Source: a bacterium (GTDB lineage: Bacteria; SZUA-79; Acidulodesulfobacterales; Acidulodesulfobacteraceae). From it: a stretch of DNA of 7,638 bases. Each line of letters begins with the position of its first letter. The first letter of the stretch is position 1. The notes beneath the pieces are model-generated. The model worked only from the letters and a program-made list of their open reading frames with translations. It had not been told where the DNA came from and did not search any database. A program made the position numbers and the translations under genes. Where the stretch lies: contig JAKACI010000071.1 in NCBI GenBank assembly GCA_021821565.1, forward strand, positions 1 through 7,638. The letters are read 5' to 3'. Of this stretch, positions 1 to 5,682 are shown one piece after another.

Positions 1-512
1 ACTATTCCAAAAAAAGCAAAAGCAATTCCTACCGAGCAGATTATAATATATTTCCAGCCGGCTTCAACCGCTTCTTTATTTCTGTAAAAACTGATAAGAA
101 AAGTAGTTGCAAGCGTAGTTCCTTCAATTGCTACCCATAAGATACCGAGATTGTTTGAAATTGAAAGCAAAAGCATAGCAAAAATAAAAAAATTCATCCA
201 GAAGTAATATTCTTTTACTTTTTTTTTGGGCAGTCCTGATTTTAATTCATTTTTAAAGTATCCGATAGAATAAATAGCAACTAAAAAAGATAGCAGAGTA
301 ATTATAATAATAAGAATAGCATTTAAAGAATCTAAAAATAAAAGATTATAAAAGCTAAATATTATCTGATGCTTAAGAACGATATTCGTAAGAAATAAAG
401 CATATAATAAGATTAAAAAAGTTATCACGGGCTGAATAAAAAACGTCAGCTTTATGTTAATAAATCTGTATAAAATTGCAAAAATCAAAAATGTTAAAAC
501 TAAAATAACCAC
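1..512 (-). CDS. hyfF: HyfF-like membrane subunit of group 4 hydrogenase-type complex (partial, N-terminal 170 codons)
   Basis: Antiporter-like (NuoL/M/N-type) ion-translocating subunit of a Hyf/Hyc-type complex; the C-terminal part lies beyond base 1. Several hydrophobic helices are visible. The segment at residues 117-135 (SISNNLGILWVAIEGTTLA) and the following GWKYIIICSVGIA (152-164) match my memory of HyfF, where the stretch reads WVAIEATTL and WKYVILCSVGIA. E130 is the helix-5 glutamate of antiporter-like subunits; K154 lies in the next helix. The start chosen is GTG at 512-510. An AAGGA Shine-Dalgarno (530-526) sits 13 bases upstream of it, which is long. An in-frame ATA at 521-519 would be only 4 bases from it, giving a protein three residues longer. 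It follows hyfE after a 259-base gap and is the last gene of the cluster in view. Family assignment is firm; the exact start is not. Confidence 0.88.
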   Translation of the reverse strand, partial: MVILVLTFLIFAILYRFINIKLTFFIQPVITFLILLYALFLTNIVLKHQIIFSFYNLLFLDSLNAILIIIITLLSFLVAIYSIGYFKNELKSGLPKKKVKEYYFWMNFFIFAMLLLSISNNLGILWVAIEGTTLATTFLISFYRNKEAVEAGWKYIIICSVGIAFAFFGI

Positions 513-693
513 TTGATTTATTTTTTCCTTTTTAAATATTTAAATTAATAATTAATTTTTTTTGTTTTAATTATTTATTATCAATCTATTATTGAAATTT
601 ATATTGTATTTTTATGTTTTTTTTATGTTTTTACTTATATATTTTTAGCTATTTTGTTTATTTTTTAATTTACTTTGCAATCTATTATTTTAT

Positions 694-771
694 CTTTCAA
701 TTTATTATTACTTTCAATTTATTATTACTTTTAATTTATTATTACTTTTAATTTATTATTACTTTTAATTT
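694..771. repeat. 17-bp AT-rich tandem repeat between hyfE and hyfF
   Basis: Four head-to-tail copies of CTTTYAATTTATTATTA occupy 694-710, 711-727, 728-744 and 745-761 (the first two with C, the next two with T at the variable base). A fifth decayed copy runs from 762 into the hyfE stop codon at 774-772. A more diverged copy is recognisable at about 673-692. On the gene strand the unit reads as A/T-rich RNA with many stop codons, so it codes for nothing. The rest of the 513-771 gap is almost pure A/T and shows no gene or strong hairpin. Confidence 0.9.
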
Positions 772-1425
772 TTATTCCTTTAAGTTTGACATTTTTGACG
801 TATCAAGACTGTCAAATGATGTTCTTATGCGGTATATTAACACTCCCGCCATAATAGCTCCTATAAATACATCAAAAAATACCCCTATATCCACAACAAG
901 AGGTAATCCTTTAGTTATTGAAGTTGCGGCGAGAATGATTCCATTGTCTAAAGTCAAAAAACCGATAATTTGTATAATTGCCTTTTTGCGCGCAATCATT
1001 ATAAAAACACCTATTAAAATAACCGCCAATGCGGTTGGAAAGACCCTGCGAGCTATAAATTCATGGCTTGCAAAATCTCCTTTCGTAATAAAAAAGGCAA
1101 ATATGGTTATGGCTCCAGTAATAAGCACGGAATTTGTCATATTAATATACGGAATAATCTTTTCTCTTATAGAAATTCTCCTCGTTACTTTATTCAAAAA
1201 ATACGGTATCGCAACAACTTTTATTGCAAAAGTAAGGAAACCGGACAAATATAACTCGCCGTTATTTAAATGTATACCCATAACAAAAATAGTTATACTT
1301 AAAAATAACGATTGAATACTGTAAACTTTGATTGAAAAATCAACTCTGTGGCTGGCAGTTTGCAGTATTGCAAAAAATAAAACAAAAGCGCCCATTAATT
1401 CAATAAAACTTGCGATACTTGGCAT
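772..1425 (-). CDS. hyfE: HyfE-like membrane subunit (NuoK-like) of group 4 hydrogenase-type complex
   Basis: Small integral-membrane subunit of the Hyf/Hyc-type complex; the C-terminal half is NuoK/MrpC-like and would line the ion path between HyfC and the antiporter subunits. At 217 aa it matches the length I remember for E. coli HyfE (216). About six hydrophobic helices are visible. Diagnostic stretches are ARKKAIIQIIGFLTLDNG (145-162), LPLVVDIGVFFD (174-185) and the tail SLDTSKMSNLKE (206-217), which parallels TLDVNNLTALKG in E. coli HyfE. Two acids usually glutamate in the family (MENG and VEIG motifs) are aspartate here, D160 and D179. The start is ATG at 1425-1423 with no Shine-Dalgarno visible upstream. 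It lies 289 bases after hyfC and 259 before hyfF. The complementary strand of this gene is open for 162 codons (827-1315), which I read as a shadow. Confidence 0.92.
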   Translation of the reverse strand: MPSIASFIELMGAFVLFFAILQTASHRVDFSIKVYSIQSLFLSITIFVMGIHLNNGELYLSGFLTFAIKVVAIPYFLNKVTRRISIREKIIPYINMTNSVLITGAITIFAFFITKGDFASHEFIARRVFPTALAVILIGVFIMIARKKAIIQIIGFLTLDNGIILAATSITKGLPLVVDIGVFFDVFIGAIMAGVLIYRIRTSFDSLDTSKMSNLKE

Positions 1426-1461
1426 AATTAAATTTATATATTTAATATTTATATGACATAA

Positions 1462-1573
1462 TTATAATTTTAATATTTACAATTATTGTTTATTATATTT
1501 ATATTCAGTTCAGTATTGATTCTAATATTCACAAACTTTTATAATTTTAATATTTATAATTATTGTTTGTTAT
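1462..1573. repeat. Pair of 35-bp near-identical direct repeats between hyfC and hyfE
   Basis: The segments 1462-1496 and 1539-1573 match at 33 of 35 positions (one C/T and one A/G difference), a period of 77 bases. Both are A/T-only apart from two or three bases. They lie in the 289-base gap 1426-1714, which otherwise shows no coding sequence, no strong promoter and no terminator-like hairpin. They may be a duplicated spacer segment; no function is evident. Confidence 0.85.
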
Positions 1574-1714
1574 CGTTTATAATTTATTGACATATTTCCA
1601 ATCAAATACTCTCAAATCTGATAACATAAAAAAACTAATGAATTTATAGACTCAATTATAGCGTTTTCTTTAATATTAATTTTATATTACTTCTTCTTTT
1701 CCATTTTTGACGGC

Positions 1715-2692
1715 TCAAATTGAATAAAGAACTAATGAAATTATAGACAGCACAAAACCGAGCATTAAGAAATCAGGTACTCTGAAAAACCTTAATTTTG
1801 CCATGGATATTTCAATAAAAGCAATGGGCGTTGCAAAAATTAATACCTTCAAAATATAAAATAAAATTGCATATAATACTGTTAAAAATGAAAAAGATGA
1901 AATTGAAGACGAAACGCCGCTGTAAACACCGACAGGAAGAAAAATATTAGAAGCAAGCGTTATAAATATTATTAATTTTAAATATGATGAATACTCAAAT
2001 AAAGCAAGATGCCTGCCTGAACCTTCAAGAATCATAGCTTCATGAACCATAGTTAATTCCAAGTGAGTATCGGGATTGTCAACAGGTATTCTTCCGTTTT
2101 CAGCAATAGAAATTATTAAAAATGCCATTAATGCAAAAACATAAGAAACAGGGTAATTTAAGAATCCGTTTTTATGTATATCAATAAAAATTTGGCTTAT
2201 GTTGGTTGTTTTTGTTTGCAGAGCAAAAGCAAAAATGACAAGCATAAGAGTAGGCTCTGCTAAAGAAGCTATTAAAATATCCCTGCTTGAACCCAGACCG
2301 CCAAAACTTGAAGCCTGATCCATACCGTATAAAGCCATAAAGAAAGTACCTAATCCGATGGTATAAACTAGCGCTATAATATCTCCCGTAAACGATAGCA
2401 AAGCTTGCGAACTGAATACAGGCAGAAAACAAGCCGAGACCAAAATAGAAACAAAAACTATATACGGCGCAATTTTAGAAATGTATGACGCATCTTCTGA
2501 AAGAACAACTTCTTTGCGTATAAGTTTAAAAATGTCTTTATACCCTTGAAGCAAAGGTCTTCCGCGTTGTCCTCTTAAAATGCTTTTTATTTTATTTATA
2601 TAAGAATTTATAAAAGGCGCTATTATAATAAGGATTAAAATCTGAGCTATACCGATTAAAACAATCTTTAAATTTAATACATCATTCCACAT
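1715..2692 (-). CDS. hyfC: HyfC-like membrane subunit (NuoH-like) of group 4 hydrogenase-type complex
   Basis: Membrane anchor subunit of the NuoH/HycD/HyfC family, joining the peripheral catalytic arm to the ion-pumping arm. At 325 aa it is the expected length (about 320). About eight hydrophobic helices are visible. The family signatures are clear: RGRPLLQGYKDIFKLIRKE (43-61) on the first loop, GLGSSRD (132-138), E146 in AEPTLM, and the long acidic loop GRIPVDNPDTHLELTMVHEA (200-219) followed by ILEGSGR. That loop supplies the conserved acidic residues (E199, D205, D208, E212, E218, E223) near the quinone-site equivalent of complex I. The C-terminus has the usual AKLRFFRVPDFL (298-309). The start is ATG at 2692-2690, preceded only by A/T with no Shine-Dalgarno. 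It follows hyfB after 214 bases; no hyfD lies between it and hyfE. Confidence 0.95.
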   Translation of the reverse strand: MWNDVLNLKIVLIGIAQILILIIIAPFINSYINKIKSILRGQRGRPLLQGYKDIFKLIRKEVVLSEDASYISKIAPYIVFVSILVSACFLPVFSSQALLSFTGDIIALVYTIGLGTFFMALYGMDQASSFGGLGSSRDILIASLAEPTLMLVIFAFALQTKTTNISQIFIDIHKNGFLNYPVSYVFALMAFLIISIAENGRIPVDNPDTHLELTMVHEAMILEGSGRHLALFEYSSYLKLIIFITLASNIFLPVGVYSGVSSSISSFSFLTVLYAILFYILKVLIFATPIAFIEISMAKLRFFRVPDFLMLGFVLSIISLVLYSI

Positions 2693-2780
2693 TTTTAATT
2701 TTTAACTTATTTTTAATTTAATTAAATAAAAATTGCAAACATTATTAATTATCAGCCTGAATATATTTCTTACTTATTTG

Positions 2781-2835
2781 TTTTCAGTTATTTTCAGTTA
2801 TTTTTTTTATAGTTTTATAGATATATTTTCAGTTA
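2781..2835. repeat. TTTTCAGTTA 10-mer repeats between hyfB and hyfC
   Basis: The 10-mer TTTTCAGTTA occurs as two perfect tandem copies (2781-2790, 2791-2800) and once more at 2826-2835, each followed by TT or a T-run. They lie in the 214-base spacer 2693-2906, which is otherwise A/T-rich and non-coding in every frame I inspected. On the transcribed strand they read TAACTGAAAA. This could be slippage or a binding-site array; nothing distinguishes the two. Confidence 0.75.
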
Positions 2836-2906
2836 TTAATTGATTTTATTTATTTTTAATTTTTTAATTTATTAGTCAATTTTTATTAACTTATTAATTA
2901 ATTTAA

Positions 2907-5120
2907 TCAGCCTGCATAATGAAACCAGCTTACCCATATTAATAAAATTATAAGGGTGCCGACTATGTAAGCTATATAAGTCTGAACGACTCCGCCTTGA
3001 ATGTAGGCTCTTAATTTTGAAATTTTTTCTAAAAATTTGCTTGCAAATGAATTATAAAAACATTCAAATAAATCACCTGCTTTAAATACATATTGTTTAA
3101 CCGGGAAAAAATATTTTCTTTTATGCTCTTCGTTTATTAAATGTTCTTTAATATTGTACAGTCCTGAAAAAATTCTTCTGAGAGGTTGAGAAAAACCGGT
3201 TGAACTATATTGAGAATTATTTCTTTTAGCATATATATTTATATCATCATTATTGTTATTATTATCGCCGGCATTACAAATATTTTGACTGATTTGAGCA
3301 TCGGAAATATTATAAACATCTTTATTTTCAAGACCGCATGCAAATGTTTCAAAAACTCTTGTCTTTATATTCCCAAATATTTTTATAAATAAATAAATTG
3401 ATATCATAAAAATAATTCCGGCAGCCAAAAGCCCTATAGGAGAAATAATTCCTAAACTATACTTTGGAAGAGTAACTATTGAACCGTAAGATATTGCAAT
3501 ATTGTTATAAATAGATATATTCGTGATTTCCTTAACTACTTTGTTTATAGGCATAAGTCCTATAAATGAAAATATACCCAGCAAAAAACATAAGAACGCA
3601 AGAATTCCCATTGATACAAGCATTAAAAAAGGAGGCTCTTTTGCGCTATTTGCTCCTTGAGATCTTGCTCTTCCAAGAAAAGATATGCCGTATGCCTTGA
3701 CAAACGCAAGCGCCGCCAACCCGCCGGCTAAAGCCATAACTGAAGCAAATATCGGGGTAAATACTTTAATAATTTCTATGTTAATGCTGCTTGCCATAAG
3801 TAAGGATTGATAAATCATCCATTCGCTGACAAAACCGTTAAACGGAGGAAGCGTTGCCGCCGATAAAACTCCGATAAGAAAAATAAATGAGACTTTAGGC
3901 ATTTTTTTAATCAGCCCGCCTAATTTGTTCATATCTTTTGTATGGGTTTGAGAAGCTATAGCGCCGGAACCGAGAAATAAAAGTCCTTTAAATAAGGCGT
4001 GATTCATAATATGAAACAAAAGAGCCATGAGCGCAAACGCGCACAGAAGATACATATTCTGAGAATAAAATATCATGGCTAAACCCAATGCCATAAGCAT
4101 TATCCCTATATTTTCCATTGAAGAATATGCCAGAAGCCGTTTTATATTATCCTGAATCCCTGCGTTTAGAACCCCGTAAATCAACGTAATAGCGCCAATT
4201 AAAAGAATTGTAAATCCAAAACCCCACCCGTATGATTTCATAAATTCAAAATAAAATCTTATCATCATGTAAATTGCAGTTTTTATCATAATGCCGGACA
4301 TTAGCGCGGATACGCTGGACGGTGCCTCGGGATGAGCTTTTGGAAGCCATACATGAAGCGGAAAAATACCCGCTTTCATTCCAAAACCCAGCAGAGTAAG
4401 GATGAAAATTATCAGCATGCCTGCAGTGCTTAAACCGCCGCTAATACTTAAACGCTTCCACACTTCAAAAGAGAAACTTCCGGTTTTCGTAAACATATAA
4501 AGAAAAAGCAGAAAAATGAAAAATGTGCCGATATGCGTCATTATTATATAAAGATTAGCCGCTTTTTTGCTTTCTTCTTTTTCATATTCAAATAAAACAA
4601 GAAAAAATGAAAGAATTGACATAATTTCCCAGAATATAAGAAATGAAAGTCCGTTAGCGCTAAACACCACAAAAAGCATTGAGATAATAAATCCGTTAAA
4701 TAATATTACAAACAATGATTTATTTTTATAATGTTCTTCATATAAATAATTAAATGAATACAAAGAAGAAATAAAGCCTAAAAATGCTATTAAAAAACCG
4801 AAGAAAAGCGACAGACTGTCAAAAAGATATGAAAATTTAAGATAAGGTACAGTGGTTAAATAAGTAACATAGTCGGAATTAGATGAGCGCAATCCGAACA
4901 ATCCGCTTAACGGAACAGAAAACGGCAACGATAACGGCCATTTTGCATATCCGTACAATAATGAAAATAGCAGAAAAACAGAAAGAAGCAGATATATTGC
5001 AGAACTGAATATTAAAGACAGTTTTGGATTAAATGAAATAATAAAAGGTATTGATAGCAGGAACAAAAATAAAATAACTATTGAGATAAATGCGCCATTC
5101 AAAGTATCAGTTCGCCCCAA
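2907..5120 (-). CDS. hyfB: HyfB-like proton/sodium antiporter-like subunit of group 4 hydrogenase-type complex
   Basis: Large NuoL/HycC/HyfB-type membrane subunit that would drive ion translocation in the complex. It is hydrophobic throughout with about 14-16 predicted helices. Visible family marks are the helix-5 glutamate E165 in FLIFWEIMS, K249 in GFGMKAGIFPLHVWLPKAHP (245-264), APSSVSALMSG (266-276), SSMENIG (333-339), HIMNHALFKG (370-379, H374 and K378), K475 in the late helix, and TGFSQPLRRIF (641-651) before the last helices. At 737 aa it is longer than E. coli HyfB (about 672). Part of the excess is an asparagine-rich insert at about residues 597-636. The start is uncertain. TTG at 5120-5118 gives 737 aa; TTG at 5102-5100 gives 731 aa and overlaps the stop of an 18-codon leader ORF. 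No ATG fits this frame and no clear Shine-Dalgarno precedes either TTG. It is the first gene of the cluster, divergent from ffh. Confidence 0.95.
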   Translation of the reverse strand: MGRTDTLNGAFISIVILFLFLLSIPFIISFNPKLSLIFSSAIYLLLSVFLLFSLLYGYAKWPLSLPFSVPLSGLFGLRSSNSDYVTYLTTVPYLKFSYLFDSLSLFFGFLIAFLGFISSLYSFNYLYEEHYKNKSLFVILFNGFIISMLFVVFSANGLSFLIFWEIMSILSFFLVLFEYEKEESKKAANLYIIMTHIGTFFIFLLFLYMFTKTGSFSFEVWKRLSISGGLSTAGMLIIFILTLLGFGMKAGIFPLHVWLPKAHPEAPSSVSALMSGIMIKTAIYMMIRFYFEFMKSYGWGFGFTILLIGAITLIYGVLNAGIQDNIKRLLAYSSMENIGIMLMALGLAMIFYSQNMYLLCAFALMALLFHIMNHALFKGLLFLGSGAIASQTHTKDMNKLGGLIKKMPKVSFIFLIGVLSAATLPPFNGFVSEWMIYQSLLMASSINIEIIKVFTPIFASVMALAGGLAALAFVKAYGISFLGRARSQGANSAKEPPFLMLVSMGILAFLCFLLGIFSFIGLMPINKVVKEITNISIYNNIAISYGSIVTLPKYSLGIISPIGLLAAGIIFMISIYLFIKIFGNIKTRVFETFACGLENKDVYNISDAQISQNICNAGDNNNNNDDINIYAKRNNSQYSSTGFSQPLRRIFSGLYNIKEHLINEEHKRKYFFPVKQYVFKAGDLFECFYNSFASKFLEKISKLRAYIQGGVVQTYIAYIVGTLIILLIWVSWFHYAG
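3213..3332 (-). other. Asn-rich low-complexity insert in hyfB with trinucleotide run
   Basis: Between C595-G596 and QYSSTGFSQPLRR (637-649) HyfB carries about 40 residues where, as I remember HyfB/HycC proteins, fewer than ten normally stand. The core DNNNNNDD (residues 619-626, bases 3243-3266) is coded by GAT, AAT and AAC codons in a row, a trinucleotide tract likely to have grown by slippage. The reading frame is intact and the conserved helices resume after it, so the gene looks functional. The insert is hydrophilic and would sit in an extramembrane loop. Confidence 0.75.
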
Positions 5121-5155
5121 GTAAAAATAAATAAAATAGTTTTTATTTTTGTCAT
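5099..5155 (-). CDS. Possible 18-codon leader ORF overlapping hyfB start
   Basis: ATG at 5155-5153 opens an 18-codon frame, MTKIKTILFIFTWGELIL, ending in TGA at 5101-5099. The stop overlaps the in-frame hyfB TTG at 5102-5100 as TTGA, the geometry of translational coupling. A GGGG purine run (5174-5171) lies too far from the ATG to serve as its Shine-Dalgarno. It may be a leader peptide that helps initiate hyfB, or simply a chance frame in A/T-rich DNA. Alternatively the real HyfB N-terminus lies here and an indel split it. I recognise no homologue. Confidence 0.25.
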   Translation of the reverse strand: MTKIKTILFIFTWGELIL

Positions 5156-5210
5156 TTTATTAGCAAATTGACCCCTTATTTTATCATATAAAATTTTAAT
5201 TATTTTTAAT

Positions 5211-5239
5211 ATGATATATTTATATATTTTAAATTGCAA
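5211..5239 (-). promoter_or_regulatory. Weak candidate promoter for hyfB
   Basis: On the minus strand TTGCAA (5239-5234), a 17-base spacer and TATCAT (5216-5211) form a sigma70-like pair about 90 bases upstream of hyfB. The -35 matches four of six positions and the -10 five of six. In DNA this A/T-rich such matches arise easily, and hydrogenase operons in other bacteria are often sigma54-controlled. I saw no GG-N10-GC sigma54 element here. Confidence 0.25.
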
Positions 5240-5346
5240 GCAAAAAATTTTATTTTGAATATACTTAAATATATAAGTTATCTATCTTAATTTTTATTGT
5301 TTATTTATTATTTTTATTAGTTATTATTAGTTAGAGGATAGATAAA

Positions 5347-5423
5347 GTCAATCACCCGCCGCTTTATAGAAGCGGGGCTTGTAAAAGCCCGTTGATCAGG
5401 GGGAGATTAAATTATGTTTAATC
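5347..5423 (+). ncRNA. GC-rich three-hairpin element: structured RNA candidate or IS200/IS605 (TnpB)-type end relic
   Basis: A compact GC-rich island in A/T desert. Hairpin 1 pairs CCGCTT (5359-5364) with AAGCGG (5370-5375) around a TATAG loop, extendable by CC/GG across a bulged G. Hairpin 2 pairs GGGCTT (5375-5380) with AAGCCC (5385-5390) around GTAA, a GNRA-type tetraloop. It shares G5375 and, if hairpin 1 is extended, G5376-5377, so the two compete or stack. TCAA (5348-5351) can pair with TTGA (5392-5395) to close both. Hairpin 3 pairs GATTAAA (5405-5411) with TTTAATC (5417-5423). The arrangement, AATCACCCGCC then a hairpin then GGGCTTG, resembles from memory the right ends of IS605-family elements, where the TnpB omegaRNA scaffold lies. 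No tnpA or tnpB is present. Strand is assigned by the GUAA loop and by that resemblance. No SRP RNA signature is present, and no T-run follows any stem, so it is not a standard terminator. Confidence 0.45.
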
Positions 5424-5470
5424 AGCAGTTATTTAAGAGAAGATGAAAATTATTTATACTTTATACCATA

Positions 5471-5522
5471 GATATTTTTAATACATATAGCATATAGGAA
5501 CAATTATTTTTTTAAAAATATC
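5471..5522. repeat. Perfect 11-bp inverted repeat with 30-base spacer
   Basis: GATATTTTTAA (5471-5481) is the exact reverse complement of TTAAAAATATC (5512-5522). The loop of 30 bases is A/T-rich. It lies between the GC-rich hairpin element and the ffh promoter. It could be a weak hairpin, a regulator site pair, or chance given the composition. Confidence 0.5.
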
Positions 5523-5595
5523 AACAAAATAAAAGTTATTTATACTATTTATACATATATATTTTAATAGTTAATAACAGACCAAATTTTTGTTA

Positions 5596-5624
5596 TTGAC
5601 ATAATCTATAAAATTAAATAAAAT
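5596..5624 (+). promoter_or_regulatory. Sigma70-type promoter for ffh
   Basis: TTGACA (5596-5601, perfect -35) and TAAAAT (5619-5624, five of six for the -10) are separated by exactly 17 bases. The start point would fall at about 5631, giving an ffh leader of about 50 bases. This is the best promoter match in the window and probably drives ffh and perhaps rpsP-rimM. Confidence 0.75.
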
Positions 5625-5682
5625 AAATAGTTTATCACACTAAACTAAATAGACTTAAAACTTAAAATAAACAATTTATACA

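Larger units (their letters stand above)
5121..5682. other. Divergent intergenic region between hyfB and ffh
   Basis: These 562 bases contain no convincing protein gene beyond the small leader ORF at its left edge. From left to right they hold a weak hyfB promoter candidate (5211-5239), an A/T tract with TTATTAG repeats (about 5305-5332), the GC-rich multi-hairpin patch (5347-5423), a perfect 11-bp inverted repeat (5471-5522), and the ffh promoter (5596-5624). Copies of TTATTTATACT recur at about 5450-5460 and 5537-5547. The G+C of 5353-5404 is 30 of 52 bases, in sharp contrast with the flanks. Confidence 0.8.

Noticed and set aside
827..1315. 162-codon open frame on the plus strand
   Set aside because: Lies entirely antisense within hyfE, whose family match is clear; no start signal and no recognisable domain.
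2181..2432. 83-codon minus-strand frame
   Set aside because: Alternative frame within hyfC with no family similarity.
3210..3392. 60-codon plus-strand frame rich in isoleucine
   Set aside because: Antisense of the low-complexity region of hyfB; the composition is explained by the trinucleotide run.
5347..5398. tRNA gene
   Set aside because: No acceptor pairing, no T-arm TTCRA box and no cloverleaf geometry.
5355..5400. Rho-independent terminator or CRISPR repeat
   Set aside because: No T-run follows either stem on either strand, and there is only one copy with no spacer array.
5340..5425. 4.5S/SRP RNA gene (ffs) next to ffh
   Set aside because: The conserved GGAAGGAAGCAGC-type apical core is absent and the stems are far too short.
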